Shown piece by piece: positions 36,354 to 45,001 of a stretch of 64,000 bases of DNA. Each line of letters starts with the position of its first letter. Positions within the stretch are counted from its first letter, which is position 1. The stretch is from positions 266,383 through 330,382 of the forward strand of contig NZ_BBXF01000006.1 of NCBI RefSeq assembly GCF_001570585.1, written 5' to 3'. This stretch comes from Herbidospora daliensis (GTDB lineage: Bacteria; Actinomycetota; Actinomycetes; Streptosporangiales; Streptosporangiaceae). The position numbers and the translations under genes were made by a program. The notes under the pieces are model-generated. The model made no database searches and was not told the origin of the DNA. It saw only the letters and a program-made list of their open reading frames with translations.

Positions 36354-36378
36354 GTCCACAGTAAAACATTGGTTGAAG

Positions 36379-36391
36379 CACTTCACAAGTG
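36379..36391. promoter_or_regulatory. Palindrome in the phosphatase/methylase divergent promoter
   Basis: CACTT-CAC-AAGTG is a perfect dyad midway between the two divergent start codons, overlapping a second dyad GAAG-CA-CTTC at 36375-36384. TAGAGT at 36402-36407 could be the -10 of the methylase gene. The methylase carries its own HTH, so self-binding is possible. Confidence 0.4.
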
Positions 36392-36414
36392 GACGCTTCG
36401 TGTAGAGTAACCAC

Positions 36415-38133
36415 GTGACTTACGTGAACGCCGGTGACATCGCTCGCCTCGCCGACGTCGGCCGGGCCGCGGTGTCCAACTGGCGTCGCCGTCACGACGA
36501 CTTCCCCCAGCCGGTCGGCGGAACCGCCGCCAGCCCGCTGTTCTCGCTCACCGAGGTCGAAGAATGGCTGCGCCGCAACGGCAAGCCGTTCTCGTTGTCG
36601 GCCGCCGATCTGGCCTGGCAGCGCCTCCGGGCCAGCGGCGATGACCTGAGGCTAGGGGAGCTGGTGGCGGCCGCGGGCGATTTCCTCGAAGGGCGCCCCT
36701 CGGCGTTGCCCCGCGAGGTCACCCAGCTGGTCGCCGGGCTGGCCGAGGAACGCGGGCGGCTGGAGGCCTTCGAGTTCCTCTGCGAGCGCTACGTCGAGGC
36801 CCACTCCCGCCAGCTCGCGATCACCCCGCCCGAGCTGGCCGACCTGATGGTGCGCCTGTCGGGCGGCGGGGTGCTGCTCGACCCCGCCTGCGGCCTGGGC
36901 ACCCTGCTGCTCACCGCCAAGGCCGCCCGTGGCCAGGACGTCTCGGGCTCCGCCGCCCGCATCGCCGCCACCCGGCTGCGGATGCGCGGCGTCGCCGCCA
37001 CCGTCGCGACCGGCGACTCGCTGCGCGCCGACCGGCTGCCCGGCGGGGCCGACGCGGTCGTCTGCGACCCGCCCTTCAACGAGCGCACCTGGGGCTACGA
37101 GGAGCTCACCGCCGACCCCCGCTGGGAGTTCGGCCTGCCGCCGCGCGGCGAGTCCGAGCTGGCCTGGGTGCAGCACTGCCTGTCGCGGGTGCGTCCCGGC
37201 GGGACCGTCACCGTCCTGATGCCCCCGGCCGCCGCCGCGCGCCGTCCGGGCCGCCGCATCCGGTCGAACCTGCTGCGGGCGGGCGCGCTGCGGGCCGTGA
37301 TCGCGGCCGGGACCAGCGACGTCTGGCTGCTGCGCCGCCCCGAGCCGGGGGAGCGCGCGCCGTCGCGGGTGCTGCTCTTCGACGCCGCCGGCGACCTCGG
37401 GTCGGTCGAACCGGCCTGGCGCGAGTTCCAGCGGACCGGCCGGGGCGGCACCAGCGTGCTCGACCTGCTCGACGACGAGGTCGACGTCAGCCCGCTGCGC
37501 TTCGGCGCCGCCGCCGGGCCGCCCGACTACGCGGGCGCCCGCGCCCGCTTCACCTCCGCCCTCGACGCCCTGACCGGCACGCTGCCCGCCCTCGACCCGG
37601 TCGACCCGCCGCGCGAGCCGCCCATGACGACCATCGCCGAGCTGGCCAGGGGAGGTTCGGTGGCGATCCACCACTCCGCGGCCCGCCTCGGGTCGGGCGA
37701 GCAGCCCGTGCTGACCGCCGACGACCTTGTCGCCGGCGGCCCCCCGACCGGCTGGACCGAACCCGGCCCCGGCCTGGTCATGATCGAGCCCGGCGACGTG
37801 GTCGCCACCCCGACCGGCGCGGTCCGCGTCGTCGAGGAGCCCGGCTGGGCCCTCGGGCCCCAGCTCACCCTCTACCGGGTCGACCCCGCCCGCCTGGACG
37901 CCGACTTCCTGGCCGGATTCCTGCGCGCCGGTTCGAGCGTGTCCCGGGGCGCCAGCCGCCTCGACGCCCGCCGCACCAAGGTCCCCCGGCTGCCCCTGGC
38001 CGAACAGCACGAATACGGCCGGTCCTTCCGCCGCCTCGCCGACCTCGACACCGCCCTGAACGAGGCCGGGAGAAGAGGCCAGGAACTGATCCGCCTCGCC
38101 TTGGACGGTCTGGCGGCCGGACATCTGCGATAG
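36415..38133 (+). CDS. N6-adenine DNA methylase-like protein with N-terminal HTH
   Basis: A 572-aa protein. Residues 5-35 form an HTH (GDIARLADVGRAAVSNWRRR), a wing or linker follows, and about 115-350 is a gamma-class N6 methylase domain with motif I DPACGLGTLLL (156-166, AdoMet binding) and motif IV CDPPFNE (217-223, catalytic NPPY equivalent). The C-terminal third resembles a type I specificity-like target region. No restriction endonuclease or specificity subunit gene is nearby, so it is an orphan that may act in gene control rather than defence. The catalytic Asp-Pro-Pro-Phe is intact. Start GTG at 36415; the kinase gene follows after 58 nt. Confidence 0.8.
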   Translation: MTYVNAGDIARLADVGRAAVSNWRRRHDDFPQPVGGTAASPLFSLTEVEEWLRRNGKPFSLSAADLAWQRLRASGDDLRLGELVAAAGDFLEGRPSALPREVTQLVAGLAEERGRLEAFEFLCERYVEAHSRQLAITPPELADLMVRLSGGGVLLDPACGLGTLLLTAKAARGQDVSGSAARIAATRLRMRGVAATVATGDSLRADRLPGGADAVVCDPPFNERTWGYEELTADPRWEFGLPPRGESELAWVQHCLSRVRPGGTVTVLMPPAAAARRPGRRIRSNLLRAGALRAVIAAGTSDVWLLRRPEPGERAPSRVLLFDAAGDLGSVEPAWREFQRTGRGGTSVLDLLDDEVDVSPLRFGAAAGPPDYAGARARFTSALDALTGTLPALDPVDPPREPPMTTIAELARGGSVAIHHSAARLGSGEQPVLTADDLVAGGPPTGWTEPGPGLVMIEPGDVVATPTGAVRVVEEPGWALGPQLTLYRVDPARLDADFLAGFLRAGSSVSRGASRLDARRTKVPRLPLAEQHEYGRSFRRLADLDTALNEAGRRGQELIRLALDGLAAGHLR

Positions 38134-38191
38134 AACAGGCGCGGCATGCCGAAGGGACCGACGGGGCGGACATCTGCAATAAAGTTGCGGC

Positions 38192-39079
38192 ATGGTCATC
38201 GGTGACCGCTATGAACTGGACGACCTCCCGCTCGGCCAGGGCGGGATGGGCGCCGTGTACGGCGGCCACGACAGACATCTCGACCGCAAGGTGGCGGTCA
38301 AGTTCCTCCGTCCCCCCGGCGGCCCCGACCGGGAGCTGGAGCGCCGGTTCATCCGCGAGGCCCGCATCCTGGCCCGGCTCGACCATCCCGGCGCGCCCGT
38401 CCTCTACGACTTCGGCACCCACGAGCAGCGGCTCTTCCAGGTGATGCAGTTCATCGAGGGCGTCACCGTGGCCGACGTGGTCAGCGAGCACGGGCCGCTG
38501 CCCGTCCCGTGGGCCGCCGCCATCGCCGCCCAGGCGTGCGCCGTGTTGTCGGCCGCCCACGCGTTGTCGATCTGCCACCGCGACCTCAAGCCGACCAACC
38601 TGATGCTCTGCCCCGACGGCACGGTCAAGGTGCTCGACTTCGGCCTGGCCATCCTGCGCGAGGCCGACGCCGGGCAGTTCACCCGGACCGGCCAGATCCT
38701 CGGCACCCCCGCCTACATGGCCCCCGAGCAGATCAAGCGCGGCCTGGCCGACCCGCGCAGCGACCTCTACGCCCTGGGCTGCGTGCTGCACGAGATGCTC
38801 ACCGGCCGCCAGCTCTTCACCGGCCCGACCGACTACGCCGTCTACGAACGCCAGGTCAAGGAGCGCCCGCCGAGGGTGCGCGACATCCCGGCCGGGCTGG
38901 CCGACCTGGTCGGGGCGCTGCTGGAGAAGTCGCCCGCGCAGCGCCCGCAGACCGCCGACGCGCTCTACACCGACCTCCAGCGCTACGCCGTCGACCTGCC
39001 GGCCCTGCCGGGCTTCCTGACGGCCGCGGTGGCGCCGACCCGGATGTACGCCCGCGTGGTCGGCCGGGTGCCCGGATGA
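38192..39079 (+). CDS. Soluble Ser/Thr protein kinase
   Basis: A 295-aa kinase with the complete catalytic domain and no transmembrane helix. Motifs: LGQGGMGAVYGG (glycine loop, 14-25), Lys37 in VAVKFLR, HRDLKPTN at 129-136, DFG at 149-151 and APEQ in the activation segment. All catalytic residues are canonical, unlike the kinase at 2641. The C-terminal 30 residues are a short tail. The TGA overlaps the ATG of the next gene (ATGA), so both are made together; that product may be its substrate or regulator. Confidence 0.94.
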   Translation: MVIGDRYELDDLPLGQGGMGAVYGGHDRHLDRKVAVKFLRPPGGPDRELERRFIREARILARLDHPGAPVLYDFGTHEQRLFQVMQFIEGVTVADVVSEHGPLPVPWAAAIAAQACAVLSAAHALSICHRDLKPTNLMLCPDGTVKVLDFGLAILREADAGQFTRTGQILGTPAYMAPEQIKRGLADPRSDLYALGCVLHEMLTGRQLFTGPTDYAVYERQVKERPPRVRDIPAGLADLVGALLEKSPAQRPQTADALYTDLQRYAVDLPALPGFLTAAVAPTRMYARVVGRVPG

Positions 39080-39564
39080 TCCCGGTCGGCGACTGGGCGG
39101 GCCAGGCGACCTATCTCGTCCGGGGCGAGCTGGTCATCGGGGAGTATCCCTGGGACCAACTCGCCAAGGTTCCGGAAAATCTGGCCGCCGAGACCTGGCC
39201 CGACTTCCCCCGCACCTGGGCCAACCCCGGCTTCGTGGTCCGCTACGCGTATGCCCGCGCCCGCTGGGCCCATCGGTGGGCGCAGGCCGCCGAGCCCGAC
39301 TGGGAGTCGCTGCCGGTCGAGTGGCGGGCCGTGGTGCGGCTGCTCGCGGAACTGCCCAGTCGTTCGCGGAGCCGTAAAGGAAAGTGGAGGACCTTCGCCG
39401 AGCACCTCGCCGAGCGCTATCACGACGCGTTCGAGGCCGCGAACCCCCTGCCAAGGGGGGACGCGCCGGTCACGGGAGCGTCGGCGGCGCGGGTGGCGAC
39501 GGGCGACGCGGTCGCGGCGGTGCTCGCGGCGATCAGCGCGGAGCGGCTGTCCGAGAGGATCTAG
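39076..39564 (+). CDS. Unknown protein translationally coupled to a Ser/Thr kinase
   Basis: A 162-aa soluble protein I do not recognise. It is rich in Trp and Arg (GEYPWDQLAK; TWPDFPRTWANPG; ARARWAHRWAQA) and has a basic cluster SRSRSRKGKW near 117-126, with several Ser/Thr that could be phosphorylated. There are no membrane segments. The ATGA overlap with the kinase gene and high third-position GC support it as real. Kinase substrate or adaptor is an inference from coupling only. Confidence 0.7.
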   Translation: MIPVGDWAGQATYLVRGELVIGEYPWDQLAKVPENLAAETWPDFPRTWANPGFVVRYAYARARWAHRWAQAAEPDWESLPVEWRAVVRLLAELPSRSRSRKGKWRTFAEHLAERYHDAFEAANPLPRGDAPVTGASAARVATGDAVAAVLAAISAERLSERI

Positions 39565-39639
39565 GAGATCTTCCGGACATGATGGGCTCAGACGACCGTA
39601 TTTCCACTTTTCGTCACGTCTCGCTACGTGAGCACCTGT

Positions 39640-39668
39640 CTCGGGAGACACCCCGAGTCGGATAGCCT
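39640..39668 (+). promoter_or_regulatory. Hairpin and -10-like element upstream of lysA
   Basis: CTCGGG at 39640-39645 pairs with CCCGAG at 39652-39657. A second dyad, CACGT at 39615-39619 and ACGTG at 39626-39630, lies just before it. TAGCCT at 39663-39668 is a possible -10; transcription from it would start at or next to the GTG at 39676, giving a leaderless mRNA. No lysine riboswitch fits in this 111-nt gap. Confidence 0.35.
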
Positions 39669-39675
39669 GCTTCGG

Positions 39676-41058
39676 GTGAGTCGATTCGCCCATCCCGCCG
39701 GTGACCGGCATGCCGAGGTGCTCCCGGAGGACCGTCCTCCCCATGCGCCCGCCGACCTGAACTCCATCGACCCGGTCATCTGGCCGCGAACGTCCGAACG
39801 GATTGCGGGATCGCTCACGATCGGCGGGCTCGACGTCCGTGACCTGGCCAAAGAGTTCGGAACACCGCTCTACGTCCTCGACGAGCACGACTTCCGCGCC
39901 CACGCCGTCGACTTCCGGCAGGCCTTCCACGACGGCGACGTCCACTACGCCGGCAAGGCGTTCCTGTGCCGCGAGGTCGCCCGGTGGATCATGCAGGAGG
40001 GCCTCGGCCTCGACGTGTGCAGCGCCGGTGAGCTCGCCGTCGCGCTGAGCGTCGGCTTCCCGCCCGACCGGATCACCATGCACGGCAACAACAAGTCGAT
40101 CGCCGAGCTCGAGAAGGCCGTCACGGTCGGGGTCGGCCACGTCGTCGTCGACTCCTTCGAGGAGATCGCCCGCCTCGGCTACCTGGCCGAGAAGCACGGC
40201 GCGCGGCCCAAGGTCCTCATCCGCGTCACGGTCGGCGTCGAGGCCCACACCCACGAGTTCATCGCCACCGCCCACGACGACCAGAAGTTCGGCCTGTCGC
40301 TGAGCAGCGGCGCCGCCGCCGAGGCCGCCCGCCGCATCCTCGCGATGCCGTCGCTGGAGCTCGTCGGCCTCCACAGCCACATCGGCTCCCAGATCACCGA
40401 CACCGCCGGCTTCGAGGTCGCCGCCCGGCGGCTGGCCACCCTGCTGGTGCAGATCCGCGACGAGCACGGCGTCGTGCTGCCCGAGCTCGACCTCGGCGGC
40501 GGCTACGGCATCCCCTACGTCGACGGCGACGAGTCGCCCGACATGAAGGTCATCGCCGACGCGCTGCGCGAGATCGTCTCGACCGTCTGCCGGGGCAAGG
40601 GCCTGCCGGTCCCGCGCCTCACCGTCGAGCCCGGCCGCTCGATCGTCGGCACCGCCGGGGTGACGCTCTACGAGGTCGGCACGGTCAAGGACGTCGAAGG
40701 TCTGCGCACCTACGTCTCGGTCGACGGCGGCATGAGCGACAACGTCCGCACCGCCCTCTACGGCGCCGACTACACCGCCCGCCTGGCCTCCCGCGAGAGC
40801 GCCGCCGCGCCGATGTTGTCGCGCCTGGTCGGCAAGCACTGCGAGAGCGGCGACATCGTGGTCCGCGACCTCTACCTGCCCGCCGACCTGGTGCCCGGCG
40901 ACCTGATCGCGGTGGCCGGGACCGGCGCCTACTGCCGGTCGCTGGCCAGCAACTACAACTACCTGCCCAAGCCCGCGGTCGTCGCGGTCGCCGGCGGCAA
41001 GGCACGAGTCATCGTGGCGCGCGAGACCGAAGAAGATTTGCTCAGGGGGCAGTTGTGA
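39676..41058 (+). CDS. lysA: Diaminopimelate decarboxylase
   Basis: A 460-aa PLP enzyme that makes L-lysine from meso-diaminopimelate. Signatures of fold III decarboxylases: PLP Lys in [13 protein letters not shown] (near 92), [31 protein letters not shown] and the C-terminal [15 protein letters not shown]. An N-terminal extension of about 45 residues precedes the first domain, as in other actinomycetes. Start GTG at 39676. The TGA overlaps the hom GTG (GTGA), so lysine and threonine branch enzymes are co-expressed. Confidence 0.96.
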   Translation: MSRFAHPAGDRHAEVLPEDRPPHAPADLNSIDPVIWPRTSERIAGSLTIGGLDVRDLAKEFGTPLYVLDEHDFRAHAVDFRQAFHDGDVHYAGKAFLCREVARWIMQEGLGLDVCSAGELAVALSVGFPPDRITMHGNNKSIAELEKAVTVGVGHVVVDSFEEIARLGYLAEKHGARPKVLIRVTVGVEAHTHEFIATAHDDQKFGLSLSSGAAAEAARRILAMPSLELVGLHSHIGSQITDTAGFEVAARRLATLLVQIRDEHGVVLPELDLGGGYGIPYVDGDESPDMKVIADALREIVSTVCRGKGLPVPRLTVEPGRSIVGTAGVTLYEVGTVKDVEGLRTYVSVDGGMSDNVRTALYGADYTARLASRESAAAPMLSRLVGKHCESGDIVVRDLYLPADLVPGDLIAVAGTGAYCRSLASNYNYLPKPAVVAVAGGKARVIVARETEEDLLRGQL

Positions 41059-42344
41059 GTAAACCCGTCAAAGTGGCGCTCCTGGGCTGCGGCGTCGTCG
41101 GCTCCCAGGTCGCCCGCCTGCTCCAGGAGCAGGCCGACGACCTGGCCGCCCGGGTGGGCGCGCCGCTGGAGCTCGCCGGGGTGGCCGTCCGCAAGATGAG
41201 CCGCAAACGCGACGTCGAGCTCGACCCGGCGTTGCTCACCACCGACGCCCACGCCCTGGTCACCCGCCCCGACGTCGACGTCGTCGTCGAGGTGATCGGC
41301 GGCATCGAGCCCGCCCGCGGCCTGATCCTGGCCGCCATGGCCGAGGGCAAGTCGATCGTCTCGGCCAACAAGGCCCTGCTCGCCGAAGACGGCGCGACCC
41401 TCCACGCCGCCAACAAGGCCGACCTCTACTTCGAGGCGGCCGTCGCCGGGGCGATCCCGCTGATCCGCCCGCTGCGCGAGTCGCTGGCCGGCGACCGGGT
41501 CCACCGGGTGCTCGGCATCGTCAACGGCACGACCAACTACATCCTCGACAAGATGGACTCCACCGGCGCCTCGTTCACCGACGCGCTGGAGGAGGCCCAG
41601 TCGCTCGGCTACGCCGAGGCCGACCCGACCGCCGACATCGAGGGCTTCGACGCCGCCGCCAAGGCCGCCATCCTGGCCGGCATCGCCTTCCACAGCCGGG
41701 TCACCGCCGCCGACGTCCACCGCGAGGGCATCACCGAGGTGTCCGCCTCCGACGTCGCCTCGGCCAAGGCCATGGGCTACGTCATCAAGCTGCTGGCCAT
41801 CTGCGCCCGCTCCGACGACGGCCGCACGATCGGCGTCCGGGTGCATCCCGCGATGATCCCGCGCACCCACCCGCTGGCCGGGGTGCGCGAGGCCTACAAC
41901 GCCGTGTTCGTCGAGGCCGAGTCGGCGGGCCGCCTCATGTTCTACGGCGCCGGCGCCGGTGGCGCGCCGACCGCCTCCGCGGTCCTGGGCGACATCGTCG
42001 CGGTCGCGCGCAACCGCATCGCCGGCACCCGCGGCCCGTCCGAGTCCGTGTACGCCTCCCTCTCGGTCCACCCCATGGGCGAGACGGTGACGCGCTACCA
42101 CGTGTCGCTCGACGTGGCCGACAAGCCGGGCGTGCTCGCGACCGTGGCCGAGATGTTCTCCCGCCACGACGTGTCGATCCAGACGGTCCGCCAGGAGGGC
42201 CGCGGCGACGACGCCCAGCTGGTCCTGGTCACCCACCGGGCCTCCGACGCGGCGTTGTCGTCGACGGTCGAGGGCCTGCGCGAGCTCGACATCGTGCGCG
42301 CGGTGGCCAGCGTCATGCGGGTCGAAGGCGACGAAGCGCCCTGA
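41055..42344 (+). CDS. hom: Homoserine dehydrogenase
   Basis: A 429-aa NAD(P)H enzyme that reduces aspartate semialdehyde to homoserine, the branch to threonine and methionine. The nucleotide loop is [15 protein letters not shown], followed by [23 protein letters not shown] and the substrate-binding [22 protein letters not shown]-terminal ACT domain ([19 protein letters not shown]) indicates threonine feedback. It overlaps lysA by 4 nt. In many actinomycetes thrC is next; here the next gene is a convergent phosphotransferase overlapping by 32 bp, and thrC is 13.6 kb away. Confidence 0.96.
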   Translation: MSKPVKVALLGCGVVGSQVARLLQEQADDLAARVGAPLELAGVAVRKMSRKRDVELDPALLTTDAHALVTRPDVDVVVEVIGGIEPARGLILAAMAEGKSIVSANKALLAEDGATLHAANKADLYFEAAVAGAIPLIRPLRESLAGDRVHRVLGIVNGTTNYILDKMDSTGASFTDALEEAQSLGYAEADPTADIEGFDAAAKAAILAGIAFHSRVTAADVHREGITEVSASDVASAKAMGYVIKLLAICARSDDGRTIGVRVHPAMIPRTHPLAGVREAYNAVFVEAESAGRLMFYGAGAGGAPTASAVLGDIVAVARNRIAGTRGPSESVYASLSVHPMGETVTRYHVSLDVADKPGVLATVAEMFSRHDVSIQTVRQEGRGDDAQLVLVTHRASDAALSSTVEGLRELDIVRAVASVMRVEGDEAP

Positions 42345-43611
42345 CCGCCTCGACCAGCGCCTCTTCGGGGTCGCCGGCGTGGTAGCGGCGCTCGGAGGGC
42401 TCGATGCCGTCCAGGAACTCCTGGTACCGCACGGCCTGCCCGAGCATCGCCAACGGCGCGGCGACCTCCAGCGCCCTGCGCGGGTCGGCCCCCGGCAGTG
42501 ACCAGGCCGCGACCCACGCTTCGGCGTCGCCGGTCCACTCCCGCAGCCTGATGCCGTCGGCGGCCGGATGACCGAGGTGCGCGTCGGCGAAGTCCAGCAC
42601 CACGGCGGGCCCGGTGGGTGCCGCCCGCCAGTTGCCGGGGTGGAAATCCCCATGAACCAGCGTGTACGGAACCCCGCAGGCCGCCAGCTCCTCCTCCAGG
42701 GCAGGAACCCGTTCGAGCAGCTCATCTGACCCAGGGACCCGGGGGAGCCGCCCGGTGGCGGCGAGAACGCTCCGCCGATCGATAAGCCCGGGTAGGGCCG
42801 GTTCTGCGCCGATCGCCCCAGACATCCGGATGCCGAGCTCCCGCTGGGCCCGCGCGAACCTTGTGACCGTGTCGGTCACCAGATCAGGGGCCGCTTTCCA
42901 GCAGTCCTGGCCCGGGATGTGCTCCAGCAACGTCCAGCCACGACCGGGATCGGCGCCCAGCACCTTCGGGACGAGCGTCGGATCCACCTCCGCCAGGGCG
43001 GCGATGACCGACGCCTCGGGGGCGGCGAACGGGGGAGTGGTCTTCAACCAGGCGTTCGCGCCCGGCAGATGGAAGAGCCCGGCCAGATTCCAGGTCTTGA
43101 CCTGCCGGATCTCACTCGGCCCGGTGATGCCCAGCGCCCAGTCGAGGGCCGCGCGCAGCCCGTCGCGGGTCGCCCACGATGCCCGGAGCGGCTCGTCGTC
43201 CCAGAGCTCGGCCGGAAGGCCCGACGGGTGTTCGCGCGTGCCGACGTCAGGAAGGCCCACTGGCACCGGTGGAACTGGTTTTTCCCTCCGCTCATCGGCC
43301 GGAAAGCCCGCCTGTAGATTCGGCGGAAGGCCGGCTCGCAGATTTGGCAGCAGGTCTGTCCGCAGGTTCGGCGCAAGATAGGCCGGGGGTTCTTCCAGGG
43401 CTTCCGCGTGGTAGGTCGCGTGGCCGTCTCGCATCATCGCGCCGCCCTCGACGTCGAGCAGCCGTAGGACCACGACCGGTGCGCCCACCGCCTCCGAGAG
43501 CCAGGTCGTCACCGGTCCCACGTCGTTCCACCATGGGGAGGGCATCTCCGCCGGGCCGTACCGGCCGTGGGTTCGGTCGCCGCAGGTCACCACCGCGCTC
43601 GCCTGACGCAT
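42313..43611 (-). CDS. Aminoglycoside-phosphotransferase-fold protein with octapeptide repeats
   Basis: A 432-aa protein. The C-terminal 260 residues have the APH/choline-kinase-like fold with the catalytic Brenner motif VHGDFHPGNW and the metal Asp in VVLDFADAHLGHPA; ERV-type helices follow. The N-terminal 80 residues are not recognised. Between them lies an unusual linker of three 24-bp tandem repeats coding an octapeptide like LPPNLRAG (43314-43385). The family phosphorylates small molecules such as sugars, choline, maltose or antibiotics; the substrate here is unknown. The linker could tolerate length change without loss of frame. Confidence 0.75.
   Translation of the reverse strand: MRQASAVVTCGDRTHGRYGPAEMPSPWWNDVGPVTTWLSEAVGAPVVVLRLLDVEGGAMMRDGHATYHAEALEEPPAYLAPNLRTDLLPNLRAGLPPNLQAGFPADERREKPVPPVPVGLPDVGTREHPSGLPAELWDDEPLRASWATRDGLRAALDWALGITGPSEIRQVKTWNLAGLFHLPGANAWLKTTPPFAAPEASVIAALAEVDPTLVPKVLGADPGRGWTLLEHIPGQDCWKAAPDLVTDTVTRFARAQRELGIRMSGAIGAEPALPGLIDRRSVLAATGRLPRVPGSDELLERVPALEEELAACGVPYTLVHGDFHPGNWRAAPTGPAVVLDFADAHLGHPAADGIRLREWTGDAEAWVAAWSLPGADPRRALEVAAPLAMLGQAVRYQEFLDGIEPSERRYHAGDPEEALVEAVRALRRLRPA
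43314..43385. repeat. 24-bp in-frame tandem repeat, three copies
   Basis: Units start at 43314, 43338 and 43362 with the shared pattern GCAGATTTGGC/GTAGATTCGGC. They encode LAPNLRTD, LLPNLRAG and LPPNLQAG on the minus strand within the phosphotransferase gene. Confidence 0.8.
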
Positions 43612-43663
43612 CCGGACAGTCTGTCATTTGCACCTCTTGCTGGCCTTACGCCAAGGTAAGACG

Positions 43664-45001
43664 GTGCTTGCCCGACCTGTCCCCCTGCTCGGCCTGGTTG
43701 CGCTGGGTTATCTCGTGCTGCAGGCCCTGCTGGTCCCGGCGGACATGACGCTCGAATGGGACGAGGCCGTCTACACGAGCCAGGTCGCCCCCGGGGTGCC
43801 CGACGCCGTCTTCTCCGCCCCCCGCGCCAGGGGCGTCACCTGGCTGGTCGCGCCGATCGTCCAGGTCACCACCGATCCGGCCGCGATCCGCTGGTGGATG
43901 ATGGTCCTCGCGGCGGCGGGGCTGTTCCTGGCCTTCCTGCCGTGGACGAAGCTGCTCAGGCCACCCGTGCTCGTGCTGGCCGCCGGGTTGTTCGCCACCT
44001 TGTGGGTGACCGTCTGGTACGGCCCCCAGGTCATGCCCAACCTCTGGGTCGCCTACGGCGCGGTGCTGGCGATCGGGTCGTTGCTGATCGTCCGGGAGTC
44101 GGCGTGGGCCTATGCCGGGCTCGCGGCCGGGTTCGCCGGGGTGGCGATGTTGCGGCCGAGCGACGTGTTGTGGCTCGGGGTGGTCGCCGGGCCGGCCGCG
44201 CTGCTCTGGCGGAGGTGGGCCGCCGCCGCGACCATCCTCGTCGCGGCGGCGCTCGGGTCGGTGCCGTGGGTGGTGGAGGCGTACACGAGCTTCGGGTCGC
44301 TGCTCCAGCGGTGGGCGGCGGCGGGGGAGGTGCAGGGCGGCATCGCGCCCGCGCCCGGATTCTGGTACGAGTTCAAGGCCGCCAACGGGCCCGCCTTCTG
44401 CCGCCCGTGCGACATCCCGCTCGACCGGCCCTACCTGCTGATCTGGTGGCTCGCCCTGCCGGTGCTGGCGCTGGTCTCGGCCAGACGGCACCCCGTCCCG
44501 CTGCTGGCGGGGCTGGCGATGGCCGCGCCGTACCTGTTCCTGGTCGACTACGCCGCACCCCGGTTCCTGCTGCCCGCCTACGCCCTGCTGATGATCCCGG
44601 CCGCGGCGACGGCGGCGCGGTTCCGGCCGCCGTTCGCGGTGCTGCTGGCCGCCTACCTGGTCGTGCAGTTCGTGGCGTTCACCGGGGTGAAGGGGCAGGA
44701 CTACCCGCTGCGGCAGTTCCAGGCCGCGTTCGTGCGGAAGATGATCGACGCCGGGGTGACCCGGCCCTGCACCCTCGTGGGCGTCTCGGTCAACCCGGCC
44801 CACCAGTTCCTGACCGGCTGCGACGTGCGGATCGTGAAACGCGGGGAGTCGGTCGCCGAGGCGGTCGAGGGCATCCCCGGCGTCGTCGCGACCCTCAGCC
44901 AGAAGACGCCGCCGACCGGCGCAGAAGGATGGGACCGGCACGTCCTGGCCAGTAGTGGTGGCAATCCGACCTGGATCGCCATGATCCGCCCCACCCGATG
45001 A
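43664..45001 (+). CDS. GT39/GT83-like membrane glycosyltransferase
   Basis: A 445-aa polytopic protein with about ten hydrophobic helices and a C-terminal soluble region of about 100 residues. The first extracytoplasmic loop has the acidic pair WDEAVY near 28-33, as in GT-C enzymes such as mannosyltransferases and ArnT that use polyprenyl-phosphate sugars. The GTG at 43664 is chosen because AAGG lies seven bases upstream; a TTG at 43628 has no ribosome site. It shares an ATGA overlap with the next gene. Donor and acceptor are unknown. Confidence 0.8.
   Translation: MLARPVPLLGLVALGYLVLQALLVPADMTLEWDEAVYTSQVAPGVPDAVFSAPRARGVTWLVAPIVQVTTDPAAIRWWMMVLAAAGLFLAFLPWTKLLRPPVLVLAAGLFATLWVTVWYGPQVMPNLWVAYGAVLAIGSLLIVRESAWAYAGLAAGFAGVAMLRPSDVLWLGVVAGPAALLWRRWAAAATILVAAALGSVPWVVEAYTSFGSLLQRWAAAGEVQGGIAPAPGFWYEFKAANGPAFCRPCDIPLDRPYLLIWWLALPVLALVSARRHPVPLLAGLAMAAPYLFLVDYAAPRFLLPAYALLMIPAAATAARFRPPFAVLLAAYLVVQFVAFTGVKGQDYPLRQFQAAFVRKMIDAGVTRPCTLVGVSVNPAHQFLTGCDVRIVKRGESVAEAVEGIPGVVATLSQKTPPTGAEGWDRHVLASSGGNPTWIAMIRPTR

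Noticed and set aside
36415-38133. Type I restriction-modification or BREX/Pgl defence system
   Set aside because: Only a methylase-like gene is present; there is no HsdR, HsdS, PglZ or nuclease gene in the neighbourhood, and the adjacent kinase is a plain PknB type.
39565-39675. A lysine riboswitch upstream of lysA
   Set aside because: The gap is only 111 nt, has simple stem-loops and a -10 next to the start codon; a lysine riboswitch needs about 170-200 nt with a five-helix junction.
42313-43611. Maltokinase (Pep2/Mak) partner of TreS
   Set aside because: The APH fold is shared, but the gene is 11 kb from treS, has a different N-terminal region and lacks the context and layout of Pep2 proteins.
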